NCBI GenBank assembly: GCA_035690725.1
Contig: DASSKF010000031.1
Span: 1 to 18,495, forward strand
DNA length: 18,495 nucleotides
Source: DASSKF01 sp035690725
GTDB lineage: Bacteria > Actinomycetota > Actinomycetes > Actinomycetales > Dermatophilaceae
Reading direction: 5' to 3'
A model generated the notes under the pieces. That model was not told the DNA's origin and searched no databases. It saw only the letters and a list, made by a program, of their open reading frames with translations. Every line of letters starts with the position of its first letter. Positions within the stretch are counted from its first letter, which is position 1. This document shows, piece after piece, positions 6,446 through 13,831 of this stretch. The translations under genes were made by a program, and so were the position numbers.

Positions 6446-7516
6446 CTAGATGGTGCGATCGAAGAGCGCGCGCACCTCGGCCGGGTCCACGTCGGCGACG
6501 GAGGCGTGCTGCCAGCGGGGGGCGTTGTCCCGGTCGACGAGCACGGCCCGTACCCCTTCGAGGAAGTCGGCACCCGCCGGCTCCGCGTCCTCGCGCGGTC
6601 GTACCAGGGCCCGACCGAGCCTCCTGTCGTCGTCGAGCACCTGCTCGAGCGTCTGGTGGGCGGCACGGCGCAGGCCGGCGAGGGTGACCGCCACCGACAT
6701 CGGTGAGCGGCTCTCGAGGGTGCGGGCGGCCGTGCGCGCGGCCTCGGTGGGGGAGGAGCGGAGCCGCTCCACGATGGCGGCGGGGTCGTCCCCGGCGTAG
6801 CACTCGTCGATCCACTCGCGCTCGGCGGCCAGCGGTGCCACCCGGGCCGATTCGTCGGCCGGGGGATGGGCCGGTGCCTCCCCGGCTGCGACCTCGAGGT
6901 CGGCGCCGTCCGCCAGGTGGGCCAGCACCTGTCCGACGGCCCCGCTGTCGACCAGCACGTCCGCCAGCCCGCAGAGGACCGCGTCGGCGCCGGTCACGGT
7001 GGTGCCGGTCAGTCCCATGTGGGTGCCGAGCTCGCCCGGGGCGCGGGACAGCAGCCACCGCGCGCCGACGTCGGGGAAGAAGCCGATCGCGGTCTCGGGC
7101 ATGGCCACCCGGGAGCGCTCGGTGGCGAGCCGAAGGTCCGCGAAGGCGGAGATGCCCAGCCCACCGCCCATCACGATGCCGTCCATGACGGACACGACCG
7201 GCTTGGCCCAGTCCGCGAGGAGGGCGTCGAGCCGGTACTCGTCGTCCCAGAAGCGCAGCACCTCCTCGGACTTCCCCTCGAGCAGCGCGGTGCGCAGGGA
7301 CCGGATGTCGCCGCCGGCGCACAGCCCGCGCTCGCCGAGGCCGTCGAGCGCCACCGCGCCGATCCGGTCGTCGTGGGCCCACTCCTCGAGCTGGCGGTGG
7401 ACGGCGAGCACCATGCCGTCGGTGAGGGCGTTGATGGCACGGGGCCGGTTGAGCCGCACCCGCCCGAGCCGTCCCTGCCGGCTGAACACCACCTCGTCGC
7501 CTTCGCGGGAGCCCAC
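6446..7516 (-). CDS. 3-hydroxyisobutyryl-CoA hydrolase-like (enoyl-CoA hydratase/isomerase family)
   Basis: This 356-residue crotonase-fold protein looks like a 3-hydroxyisobutyryl-CoA hydrolase, which frees 3-hydroxyisobutyrate from CoA in valine breakdown. Supporting segments are RLNRPRAINALT, the oxyanion-hole CAGGD (66-70), GIVMGGGLGIS (113-123) and the hydrolase-specific MPETAIGFFPDVGA with E141 and D149. The C-terminal half, longer than in simple enoyl-CoA hydratases, is typical of HIBCH proteins. The GTG start at 7516 is decided by the strong ribosome site AGGAGGTGA at 7521-7529; an upstream in-frame GTG at 7582 would add a repetitive GLGLGL stretch and is rejected. A TACGCT -10 candidate lies at 7560-7565 on the minus strand. 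The gene stands alone, divergent from GDPD. Other CoA ligands are possible. Confidence 0.88.
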   Translation of the reverse strand: MGSREGDEVVFSRQGRLGRVRLNRPRAINALTDGMVLAVHRQLEEWAHDDRIGAVALDGLGERGLCAGGDIRSLRTALLEGKSEEVLRFWDDEYRLDALLADWAKPVVSVMDGIVMGGGLGISAFADLRLATERSRVAMPETAIGFFPDVGARWLLSRAPGELGTHMGLTGTTVTGADAVLCGLADVLVDSGAVGQVLAHLADGADLEVAAGEAPAHPPADESARVAPLAAEREWIDECYAGDDPAAIVERLRSSPTEAARTAARTLESRSPMSVAVTLAGLRRAAHQTLEQVLDDDRRLGRALVRPREDAEPAGADFLEGVRAVLVDRDNAPRWQHASVADVDPAEVRALFDRTI

Positions 7517-7520
7517 CGCG

Positions 7521-7529
7521 TCACCTCCT
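7521..7529 (-). promoter_or_regulatory. strong ribosome binding site deciding the start at 7516
   Basis: On the minus strand AGGAGGTGA precedes GTG 7516; the AGGAGG core is 7 bases from the start codon. It is nearly perfectly complementary to the 16S 3' end and rules out the longer reading of the gene. Confidence 0.75.
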
Positions 7530-7542
7530 GTCCTGTGCGATA

Positions 7543-7562
7543 GCCCGAGCCCGAGCCCGAGC
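7543..7562 (+). repeat. GCCCGA hexamer, three tandem copies
   Basis: Three head-to-tail GCCCGA units (7543-7560) plus GC form a tiny tandem repeat between the divergent hydrolase and GDPD genes, in the probable leader of the hydrolase mRNA. It may vary in copy number by slippage; no function is evident. The rest of the 114-base divergent gap holds only the start signals of the two genes. Confidence 0.5.
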
Positions 7563-7630
7563 GTAGAGGCCCAGGTGGCCACCGGCGTGGCCGGGAAGCA
7601 CCGCTTGCGTGGAGATGGCAGGATCGAAGG

Positions 7631-8479
7631 GTGCCCGACCTGATGCGATCAGCACGGCCAGATGCGCACGTCCGTGACCGGCCGCCGCGGGTCATCGCGC
7701 ACCGGGGGGCCAGCCGCGACGAGCCGGAGCACACGCTCAGCGCCTACCGGCGCGCCATCGACGAGGAGGCCGACGCCCTCGAGTGCGACGTGCGGCTCAC
7801 GGCCGACCTGCACCTCGTCTGCGTGCACGACCGCCGGGTCAACCGCACCTCCAACGGGCGGGGGGTCGTCTCCGCGCTCGAGCTGGCCACCCTCGAGGGC
7901 CTGGACTGGGGGTCCTGGAAGGAGCGGCACCCGGACGACGCCGAGGAGCCCGACCAGGACCGCAACAAGCTGCTCACGCTGCGCCGGCTGCTCACCGTGA
8001 TCGGGCAGTCCGACCGCGACGTGGGGCTGGCCATCGAGACGAAGCACCCCAACCGGCACCGCGGCCAGGTCGAGCGGACCCTCGCCACGGTGCTGCGCTC
8101 CTTCGACCTCGACGGGGCACCGCAGCCGGGACGAGCAGGGGTGTGCGTGATGTCCTTCTCGCAGCTGGCCACCCAGCGGATGCGCCGGCTGTGCCCCCAG
8201 CTGCCCATCGTGTTCCTCATGGAGGACACCGTCCCGCTGCGCTTCCGGGACGGCTCGCTGCCGCGCGGGGTGCGGATCGCCGGGCTCAGCACGACCATCC
8301 TCGCGCGCTATCCCGACCTCGTCCGTCGGCACCACCAGCGCGGTCACGAGGTCTACGTCTACACCGCCGACGAGGTCGAGGACGTCGACCGGTGCCTGCA
8401 CCGGGGCGTCGACGCGATCATCACGAATCGACCTGCTTTCGTGCGGGCGCGCGTTGGTGCCGCTGGATCCGTCCATTAG
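7631..8479 (+). CDS. glycerophosphodiester phosphodiesterase (GDPD family)
   Basis: This 282-residue TIM-barrel enzyme hydrolyses glycerophosphodiesters to glycerol-3-phosphate and an alcohol, recycling phospholipid headgroups. The metal and catalytic residues are visible: H24-R25 in IAHRGASRDEPEHT, E51 and D53 in LECDVRLTADLHLV, and H66 in CVHDRRV; LAIETKH supplies the second acidic cluster and YVYTADEVEDVDRCLHRGVDAIITNRP is the usual C-terminal signature. No signal peptide is seen, so it is probably cytosolic. GTG 7631 is preferred; ATG 7643 is possible. A CAGGAT at 7619-7624 could be either a poor -10 box of a leaderless promoter or part of a weak ribosome site. It is followed 12 bases later by the HATPase gene. 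Confidence 0.92.
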   Translation: MPDLMRSARPDAHVRDRPPRVIAHRGASRDEPEHTLSAYRRAIDEEADALECDVRLTADLHLVCVHDRRVNRTSNGRGVVSALELATLEGLDWGSWKERHPDDAEEPDQDRNKLLTLRRLLTVIGQSDRDVGLAIETKHPNRHRGQVERTLATVLRSFDLDGAPQPGRAGVCVMSFSQLATQRMRRLCPQLPIVFLMEDTVPLRFRDGSLPRGVRIAGLSTTILARYPDLVRRHHQRGHEVYVYTADEVEDVDRCLHRGVDAIITNRPAFVRARVGAAGSVH

Positions 8480-8482
8480 CCT
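8454..8482 (+). promoter_or_regulatory. promoter of the HATPase gene (-35 TTGGTG, -10 TAGCCT)
   Basis: TTGGTG (8454-8459) and TAGCCT (8477-8482) are separated by 17 bases, inside the end of the GDPD gene. The -10 ends 9 bases before ATG 8492, with no ribosome site, so the message is probably leaderless or nearly so. Confidence 0.5.
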
Positions 8483-8491
8483 GCTCCCGCC

Positions 8492-8926
8492 ATGACCGAC
8501 ACCGTCAGCCAGCCGAACCGCGGCCGAGTGCGGACCGTTCGCCTGCCGGCCGAGCCCTCGTCGGTGCCGTCCGCGCGCCGCACCGTCGTGGAGGACCTGC
8601 AGGACCGCGACATCGACCCGCAGATCGTGGACGAGGCCGAGATCGTCGTCTCCGAGCTCGTCGCCAACTCGCTGCGCCACGCCCGACCCCTCGCCGACGG
8701 CACCATCCGGGTGCACTGGAAGGTCAAGGACGGACTGGTGGAGGTCGAGGTGACCGACGGCGGGGGACCGACCACGCCCCAGCCGCTGCCCCGGTCCACC
8801 TGGACACCCGCGGGCCGAGGTCTGCGGATCGTGCGCAGCATCGCCCACGAGTGGGGTGTCGTCGACGACAAGCAGGGGTGCACCGTGTGGGCCGCGCTCG
8901 GTGGCCCCTCCCGTCGCCGCGCCTGA
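8492..8926 (+). CDS. ATP-binding protein, anti-sigma-factor-like HATPase
   Basis: This 144-residue protein is a stand-alone GHKL/HATPase_c domain of the RsbW/SpoIIAB type common in actinobacteria. The N-box is SELVANSLRHA with E55 and N59, the G1 box is VTDGGGP with D89, and the G2 box is GRGLRIV (108-114). It lacks the histidine-kinase dimerisation domain. Members bind partner sigma factors or phosphorylate anti-sigma antagonists, but no sigma factor or antagonist gene is adjacent, so the partner is unknown. Length is normal for the family. It is flanked by GDPD and the DUF5926 gene, each with its own leaderless-type -10 box. Confidence 0.9.
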   Translation: MTDTVSQPNRGRVRTVRLPAEPSSVPSARRTVVEDLQDRDIDPQIVDEAEIVVSELVANSLRHARPLADGTIRVHWKVKDGLVEVEVTDGGGPTTPQPLPRSTWTPAGRGLRIVRSIAHEWGVVDDKQGCTVWAALGGPSRRRA

Positions 8927-8933
8927 GCGCCGT

Positions 8934-8939
8934 TAGGGT
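8934..8939 (+). promoter_or_regulatory. -10 box (TAGGGT) of a leaderless promoter for the DUF5926 gene
   Basis: TAGGGT ends 7 bases before ATG 8947 and there is no ribosome site, so the start codon is likely the transcription start. No strong -35 is seen. Confidence 0.5.
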
Positions 8940-8946
8940 TCAGCCC

Positions 8947-9855
8947 ATGGGCAAGGCATCGCGCCGTCGCAAGGCGAGGCAGCAGACCCGGGGCGAGCAG
9001 GGCGGCAGCGCCCGGCCGGACCCGCAGTCGCTGCCCGCACCGTTCGTCGCCCGCCCCTTCGAGGGACTGCCGGCAGAGACGGACTGGGTCGCGCTGCGCG
9101 AGGTCGTCCCGGCGGGCACCGCCGCGATCCGCTTCACCCCGCCCGACGGGGAGCCCACCGACGCGACGGTGGTCAGCGTCCTGCCGCTCGCCTGGCCCGG
9201 CCTGCACCGCGGGGACGGCGAGCTCCTCGTCGCCCTGCAGTCCGGCAACAGCAGCGGTGACGCGAGCCGCGACGTCGCGCAGGTCCTGTCGTCGGTCGCC
9301 GACAGCGAGGCCGGTATGCCGGCCACGACCGTCCCGCCCCCCACCCTCGCCACCCCGCGCCTGCAGGACCTGGTCGACACGAGCGTGCCGTTCGAGCTGA
9401 CCGTGCACGAGGGCTTCGACTTCTGGATGGCCGACGGGGCCGAGCTCGACGAGGAGGCCAAGGCCTCGCTCGACCGGGCGAACGAGGCCGCCGTCCCGAC
9501 GGCCCGGATCGCCTCGGTCACCTCGGCCTACTGGTGCCGGATCGGGGAGCGCACGCACATCCGCTGGGTGCTGCCCCACGACGAGGACCGGGCGACCGAC
9601 GCGCTGGCCCGCCTGCACGCCGCGGCGGAGAGCAACCTCGACGACGGGTCCCGGCTGCTCGGGGCCTTCCGCGCCTGCGGCCTGCTCGTGCCGGTGTGGG
9701 ACCTCGACGCGGACCAGGGAGCCGACGCCTACGAGGAGCCGATGGCCGACTTCGCGAAGCGCTTCGAGCAGGCCCTGGCGTCCACGGACTCGCTGGACGC
9801 CGCCGAACGCCGGGCCCGCAGCGGGATCCTGTCCCGCCAGGTCACCCTCCGCTAG
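8947..9855 (+). CDS. DUF5926 family protein
   Basis: This 302-residue cytosolic protein matches the actinobacterial DUF5926 family, whose function is unknown. It begins with a basic MGKASRRRKARQQ stretch, followed by the family hallmark PFVARPFEGLPAETDWVALREVVPAGTA (about 36-63). The rest is acidic and rich in Ala/Asp, with the conserved HEGFDFWMADGAELDEEAKASL and ERTHIRWVLPHDEDRATDALARLHA segments, and ends in a short basic tail. No membrane segment or signal peptide is present. The basic N-terminus could bind nucleic acid; that is inference. The gene appears single and intact, and is followed 26 bases later by the glycosyltransferase. Confidence 0.88.
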   Translation: MGKASRRRKARQQTRGEQGGSARPDPQSLPAPFVARPFEGLPAETDWVALREVVPAGTAAIRFTPPDGEPTDATVVSVLPLAWPGLHRGDGELLVALQSGNSSGDASRDVAQVLSSVADSEAGMPATTVPPPTLATPRLQDLVDTSVPFELTVHEGFDFWMADGAELDEEAKASLDRANEAAVPTARIASVTSAYWCRIGERTHIRWVLPHDEDRATDALARLHAAAESNLDDGSRLLGAFRACGLLVPVWDLDADQGADAYEEPMADFAKRFEQALASTDSLDAAERRARSGILSRQVTLR

Positions 9856-9881
9856 ACCACCGGGACCGGGGGCGAGCGCCG

Positions 9882-10589
9882 ATGCCGAGCACACCCGCGG
9901 TGGCCGCCGTGGTCCCCGCGCGCAACGAGGCGGAGCAGGTCGCCGCGACGGTGGCTGCCCTCCGCGGGGTCGCGGGCGTCGACGTCGTCGTGGTCGTCGA
10001 CGACGGCAGCTCCGACGACACGGCCGCCCTGGCTCGCAGCGCCGGCGCGCTGGTCGCCGTCCACTCCCGGCACCGCGGCAAGGCGGCCGCCCTGATGACG
10101 GGGGCCGGCGTCGTCGACGGCCTGCCCGAGGGGTCGCCGCCCGTGCTCCTCTTCGCCGACGCCGACCTCGGTGACAGCGCCGCCCGGCTCGGACCGCTCC
10201 TGGCGCCGGTGCGCTCCGGCGAGGCGGACATGACGATCGCCGTCCTGCCGCCCCAGGACGGGGCAGCGGGCCTGGGCCTGGGCGTCCAGCTGGCTCGCGA
10301 CGGCATACGGGGCATGACCGGCTGGGACCCGCGCCAGCCGCTCTCGGGGGTCCGGTGCCTCACCCGCGGCGCGTACGAGCAGGCAGCTCCGCTCGCCCGT
10401 GGCTGGGGCGTCGAGGTCGGGCTGACGATCGACCTGCTCACGCGCGGCCTGCGGGTGCTCGAGGTGCCGTGCGACCTGCGCCACCGGGCTACCGGGGCGG
10501 ACTGGCGGGGACGGGTGCACCGGGCCGCGCAGTACCGCGACGTGTGGCTCGCCCTCGCCGGCCGGCGACTGCGGGACCGCCGGTCCTGA
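9882..10589 (+). CDS. glycosyltransferase family 2 protein
   Basis: This 235-residue GT-A fold enzyme transfers a sugar from a nucleotide donor; acceptor and sugar are unknown. The GT2 signature is clear: AVVPARNE (9-16), VDDGSSDDTAALA (39-51), HRGKAAAL (64-71) and the metal-binding DAD of FADADLGD (93-95). SGVRCLTRGAYE and EVGLTIDLL supply the usual catalytic-side motifs. No membrane segment is present, so it is soluble or peripheral. ATG 9882 has only a weak ribosome site (GGCGAG). Its last 101 bases overlap the 3' end of the convergent membrane-protein gene. The pairing of a GT2 with a multi-pass protein carrying an outer enzymatic domain hints at a shared envelope pathway, but they are not co-transcribed. 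Confidence 0.88.
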   Translation: MPSTPAVAAVVPARNEAEQVAATVAALRGVAGVDVVVVVDDGSSDDTAALARSAGALVAVHSRHRGKAAALMTGAGVVDGLPEGSPPVLLFADADLGDSAARLGPLLAPVRSGEADMTIAVLPPQDGAAGLGLGVQLARDGIRGMTGWDPRQPLSGVRCLTRGAYEQAAPLARGWGVEVGLTIDLLTRGLRVLEVPCDLRHRATGADWRGRVHRAAQYRDVWLALAGRRLRDRRS

Positions 10590-13032
10590 CGCCGCCCGAC
10601 CGGCCCCCCTCGTCGCCGGCCGGCCGCTCGCTGAGCTCGGCGGTGCGGGCGGCCAGGGCCGCCAGCGCCGGCAGGAGCAGTAGCGCGCTCACCGCCGGGA
10701 TCGCCACCCCGGTGTCGTTGACCAGCAACCCGACCACGAGGCACACCGCCACCGCGCACAGCCCCGCCCGCAGCAGCGGCACCCGGTCGGTCACCCGCGC
10801 CAGCACCCGGCCGGCCCGCCCGCGCGGCCGGGCGAGCACCCAGACCGCGGCGGCCAGGCCGAGCGGGACGAGCACCGCCAGCGGCGCGGTCAGGAGCAGG
10901 GTGAGGTTCTGCTCCAGCTTGCGCAGCACCACGTCGGGCGCGGTGCCGTCGAGGACCGCCTCGACGAACCGCCCCAGGTGGGTCCGCGCCGCCGGTGGCC
11001 GCAGCCAGTCGGCGACGAGCAGCACCACCAGGGCCGCGACCGTCGCCCCGGCGACCCCGAGCATGCGCGGCCAGCTCCACCGCCACCCGCAGCCGGCGGC
11101 GGCGAGCACGAGCACCGCCGGCAGCAGGGCGGCCACACCGCCCAGGTCACTGCCCCACCACGGTGAGCCGTCGACGAAGACGCCGCCCAGGCCGGCCACG
11201 AGGACGACTCCCACCGCGATGCGCGGGCGCCCCCGCGCGATGAGGCAGCCGGCGGCGAGCGCCAGGGCCAGCAGCAGCGCCGTCGCGAACACGGCGAACG
11301 CGACGTTGCCGAGTCCGTAGTAGCGGCCCCCGACCAGCGGCTGCACCCCGAGCAGCGACGAGAGCACCAGCCGCGACCCGGTCATCGCGTCCGCGGCGAG
11401 CACTCCGGCCGTGGCCACGCACACGGCGGCCACCGGTCCGACCGGGTGCCAGCCGAACCCGAGGTGGGCCACGGCCGCCAGCACCAGTGCGTACCCGGCC
11501 ACCGCCCCCACCAGCGCCGCCGCCGGGCTCGGTGCCCACCACCAGGGCACGGCCTGCGCGAGATACGTCGCCGCCGGTATGCCGACCGCCACCGTCCCGG
11601 CCCACCCCACCGCGCGTGCCACGCGTCGTCGTGCCGCTCGTGGTGCCGCTGGTGATGCCGCGTGGCCGGCCCTGAGCCAGCGCCAGCCGGCCAGGCCGAG
11701 CCCGGCGAGCTCGAGCAGCACCAGCCCCGCGAAGAACGGCGCCACCAGCGGCTGCACGCCCTCGGCCGCCCGGCCCAGCCCTTCCAGCACGCGCAGCCGC
11801 TCCTCGGCGTCGGCAGCCGCCCGCGTGCCGACAGCACGCGGGTCCAGGGACTCCGGTGCGCCAGCGGAACCATGCGGACCTCGGGACTTTCCGGGCAATC
11901 TAGGGACTTTGCCGGCGCGTGCGGAGGCGGGAACCCCCGAGGTCGGTGGGAAAGTCCCGAGGTTCGTGGAGGGGCGCAGGGGCGCGCCGGCGAGCCCGTC
12001 GGGCAGCGGGACGCCGGCGCGGGCGAGGACGGTCGCGGTGACGTCGGCGGTCTGCACCAGGCCGAGCTGCCGGGTCGAGGTCGACCACACCAACCCGCCG
12101 CCGTGCTCCAGGAGCCGGTGCGCCGACCTCGGGACTTTCCGGGCAATCTCGGGACTCTGCGTCCGCAAAGTCCCGAGATTGCCCGGAGAGTCCCGAGGTT
12201 CGTGATGTGCGGGTGCGGGTCGCACGGCGAGGAGCCGGAGGCGGGAGTGGCGGTCGCTCCGGGAGGTCGTTCCGGCGGCGTCGAGCGCGGCAACGAGCAC
12301 CGCCGCGCCGGGCGGCGCCTCGGCCAGGACCCGGCCCACCCGGCGGTCGATCTCGGCAGCACCGAGACCGCCCCTGCCGTCGACGCGGTGCTGGGCGGTG
12401 ACGTCCACGACCGTGACCGGGCAGGTGTGCAACGGCAGGCTGCTGGTCGAGGAGAACGGCGCGTAGTGCCCGACCCGGCCACGGGCGTCCGCCGCCGCAA
12501 TCGCCGCCCCGGGGCCGATCGCCTGGACGCAGCGGCCGTGTCGCTGCAGGGTCTCCGCGAGCAGGCCGGGTCGCGCCTCCATCAGCCGACGGTCGGCCAG
12601 CTCGCGCCACCGGCTCCAGTCCGGCACCCGCACTGCGGTGCCGCCGTCGGTCGGGACCGGGCGCGGGACCGGCGCACAGCGGGCAGCCGGGGCAGAGGAC
12701 GGGCCGCCGCCCGGGCTGCCCGAGGCACGCACGCCCGCCGACAGACCCAGCCACCCGTCCACCGGGCAGGTCGTAGTGTGCACCGACCGGACCACGAGTG
12801 CCGCGGAGCCACCGTCGGCCAGCAGCGACCAGAGGTGTGGGGTGGTGTCCGGACCGACGGCGTCCCACGTGAGGGACCCGACACCGACCACGACGGTCGG
12901 CCCGGTCGGGACCGGTGCCCGCGAGGAGGGCAGCGACCGGTCCGTCGCCGGTCCCAGCACGAACGTCCCGGCCACGACGGCCACCAGGAGCAGCAGGCCG
13001 CCGAGGCTGCGGAGTAGGCGGCCGGTCGTCAC
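10489..13032 (-). CDS. large multi-pass membrane protein with phosphatase-like extracytoplasmic domain
   Basis: This 847-residue envelope protein has an N-terminal membrane segment (about 8-28), a soluble outer domain to about residue 415 and then roughly ten to twelve hydrophobic helices. The outer part resembles the alkaline phosphatase/sulfatase fold: PTVVVGVGSLTWDAVGPDTTPHLWSL, then STRQLGLVQTADVTATVLARAGVPLP, as in actinobacterial membrane proteins of unknown function. Metal ligands of a true phosphatase are not convincingly visible. The membrane part ends with NDTGVAIPAVSALLLLP and a charged tail that overlaps the glycosyltransferase gene antisense. Two palindromic DNA elements are translated within the outer domain (about residues 278-303 and 357-385), making this protein longer than needed for its fold. 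The GTG start sits 6 bases from a TAGCCT -10 box. Function is unassigned. Confidence 0.75.
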   Translation of the reverse strand: MTTGRLLRSLGGLLLLVAVVAGTFVLGPATDRSLPSSRAPVPTGPTVVVGVGSLTWDAVGPDTTPHLWSLLADGGSAALVVRSVHTTTCPVDGWLGLSAGVRASGSPGGGPSSAPAARCAPVPRPVPTDGGTAVRVPDWSRWRELADRRLMEARPGLLAETLQRHGRCVQAIGPGAAIAAADARGRVGHYAPFSSTSSLPLHTCPVTVVDVTAQHRVDGRGGLGAAEIDRRVGRVLAEAPPGAAVLVAALDAAGTTSRSDRHSRLRLLAVRPAPAHHEPRDSPGNLGTLRTQSPEIARKVPRSAHRLLEHGGGLVWSTSTRQLGLVQTADVTATVLARAGVPLPDGLAGAPLRPSTNLGTFPPTSGVPASARAGKVPRLPGKSRGPHGSAGAPESLDPRAVGTRAAADAEERLRVLEGLGRAAEGVQPLVAPFFAGLVLLELAGLGLAGWRWLRAGHAASPAAPRAARRRVARAVGWAGTVAVGIPAATYLAQAVPWWWAPSPAAALVGAVAGYALVLAAVAHLGFGWHPVGPVAAVCVATAGVLAADAMTGSRLVLSSLLGVQPLVGGRYYGLGNVAFAVFATALLLALALAAGCLIARGRPRIAVGVVLVAGLGGVFVDGSPWWGSDLGGVAALLPAVLVLAAAGCGWRWSWPRMLGVAGATVAALVVLLVADWLRPPAARTHLGRFVEAVLDGTAPDVVLRKLEQNLTLLLTAPLAVLVPLGLAAAVWVLARPRGRAGRVLARVTDRVPLLRAGLCAVAVCLVVGLLVNDTGVAIPAVSALLLLPALAALAARTAELSERPAGDEGGRSGGVRTGGPAVAGRRGRATRRGTARPGAPVPASPPR
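11878..11963 (-). repeat. palindromic element copy A, inside the membrane-protein gene
   Basis: ACCTCGGGACTTTCC (11878-11892) pairs perfectly with GGAAAGTCCCGAGGT (11949-11963). The left 35 bases (11878-11912) match the left arm of copy B at 33 of 35 positions, but the inner right half has been replaced by unrelated GC-rich sequence. It is therefore a shortened or decayed form of the same element. It is translated in frame and stop-free, giving STNLGTFPP... at one end and KVPRLPGKSRG at the other, in a different frame from copy B. Confidence 0.8.
12126..12199 (-). repeat. palindromic element copy B, inside the membrane-protein gene
   Basis: Two 35-base arms (12126-12160 and 12165-12199) are inverted repeats matching at 33 of 35 positions around a 4-nt loop, so the unit can form a long hairpin. 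Each arm has an internal 20-base period, TCGGGACTTTCCGGGCAATC followed by TCGGGACT. Both copies end in GGTTCGTG on the right. It is read as codons for HEPRDSPGNLGTL...ARKVPRS in the membrane protein. The structure resembles REP/MITE-like or protein-coding palindromic elements. Confidence 0.85.
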
Positions 13033-13038
13033 CGGATC

Positions 13039-13044
13039 AGGCTA
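13039..13044 (-). promoter_or_regulatory. -10 box (TAGCCT) of a leaderless promoter for the large membrane protein
   Basis: On the minus strand TAGCCT ends 6 bases before GTG 13032. No ribosome site is present, which supports both leaderless expression and the choice of this start. Confidence 0.5.
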
Positions 13045-13095
13045 GACGCGCCCGACACCTGCCCTCGCCGCCGCGAGCACCGACCGAGGACCAGC

Positions 13096-13713
13096 TCAGA
13101 ACGGCAGCTCGACCCCGACGATCTCCAGCAGCGTGATGAACGCCAGCACCAGGCAGACGGCCCCGCCGATCCGGCGGATCGTGGCCAGGCGCACCCGCTT
13201 CAGCAGCGCCCGCCCGAGCACCGCGGCGAGCGCCGACACCGTCGCGAGGGCGACGAACGCGCCGACGCCGATGCTCAGCGGGTCGTGGGTCCGCACGACG
13301 AGCGCGGCGGTGAGCAGCTGCGACAGGTCGCCCCACTCGGCGACGAACAGCACGAGGAAGCTCGCCCCGATGGCGCGCAGGCCGTGCACGCCGGCCCGCG
13401 CCTTGCTCGCGACCTCGGCCTCCTCCTCCTCGGCCTCGCGGTCGGCCTTGTTCGCGCCGGCGATGAGGATGATGCCGCCGGCGAGGAAGAGCAGCCCGGC
13501 GACGATCTCGACGGGGGTGCGCGGCAGGTTGGCGATGAATCCGCCCGCGGTCGCGGCGACCGCCGTCTGCACGAGGAACGCGGCCGTGACGCCGATCCAG
13601 ACCATGAGGGCGCGGTACCGCGTCGCGAGCACCAGGGTCGCCACGAACGTCTTGTCCGGCAGCTCCACCGCGAAGATCGTGACGAAGGCGGTCAGCAGGT
13701 GGGCGAGACTCAT
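13096..13713 (-). CDS. GDT1/TMEM165 (UPF0016) family cation transporter
   Basis: This 205-residue inner-membrane protein has six predicted helices in two homologous halves. Each half carries the family motif: ELPDKT (17-22) in the first and EWGDLSQ (126-132) in the second, whose acidic residues bind Mn2+/Ca2+ in known members. The Pro in place of Gly in the first motif is, from memory, usual in actinobacterial members. The loop between halves (about 88-108) is very acidic (DREAEEEEAE) and probably cytosolic. The likely role is export of Mn2+ or Ca2+ by exchange with protons. No manganese riboswitch is evident upstream. It lies 63 bases beyond the start of the membrane-protein gene on the same strand and is divergent from the DUF4446 gene. 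ATG 13713 follows a TACTGT -10 box. Confidence 0.92.
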   Translation of the reverse strand: MSLAHLLTAFVTIFAVELPDKTFVATLVLATRYRALMVWIGVTAAFLVQTAVAATAGGFIANLPRTPVEIVAGLLFLAGGIILIAGANKADREAEEEEAEVASKARAGVHGLRAIGASFLVLFVAEWGDLSQLLTAALVVRTHDPLSIGVGAFVALATVSALAAVLGRALLKRVRLATIRRIGGAVCLVLAFITLLEIVGVELPF

Positions 13714-13722
13714 GGCCGTGCC

Positions 13723-13728
13723 ACAGTA
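13723..13728 (-). promoter_or_regulatory. -10 box (TACTGT) for the GDT1-family gene
   Basis: On the minus strand TACTGT ends 9 bases before ATG 13713, with no ribosome site between. This is consistent with leaderless or very short-leader transcription. Confidence 0.42.
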
Positions 13729-13819
13729 CCGGCCGCCCCGCCCGCCAGCGGGGCCGGCACGGGGCACGACGTTCGTCCCACGCCCCGGTCCGCTCCCGCC
13801 GGCGGGGCTGCGGACGGCA

Positions 13820-13825
13820 TACCCT
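13820..13825 (+). promoter_or_regulatory. -10 box (TACCCT) of a leaderless promoter for DUF4446-pheA
   Basis: TACCCT ends 6 bases before GTG 13832; no ribosome site is present. It overlaps one copy of the GCATAC hexamer (13817-13822). Confidence 0.5.
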
Positions 13826-13831
13826 GCGCCT

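Noticed and set aside
11878..12199. CRISPR array
   Set aside because: Only two copies, internally palindromic, of unequal structure and about 160 bases apart; no regular spacers and no cas genes.
11878..12199. Insertion sequence with transposase
   Set aside because: No transposase frame or flanking target duplication can be seen; at most a non-autonomous miniature element.
13714..13831. Manganese riboswitch (yybP-ykoY) before the GDT1-family gene
   Set aside because: The TACTGT box is only 9 bases from the start codon, leaving no leader long enough for a riboswitch.
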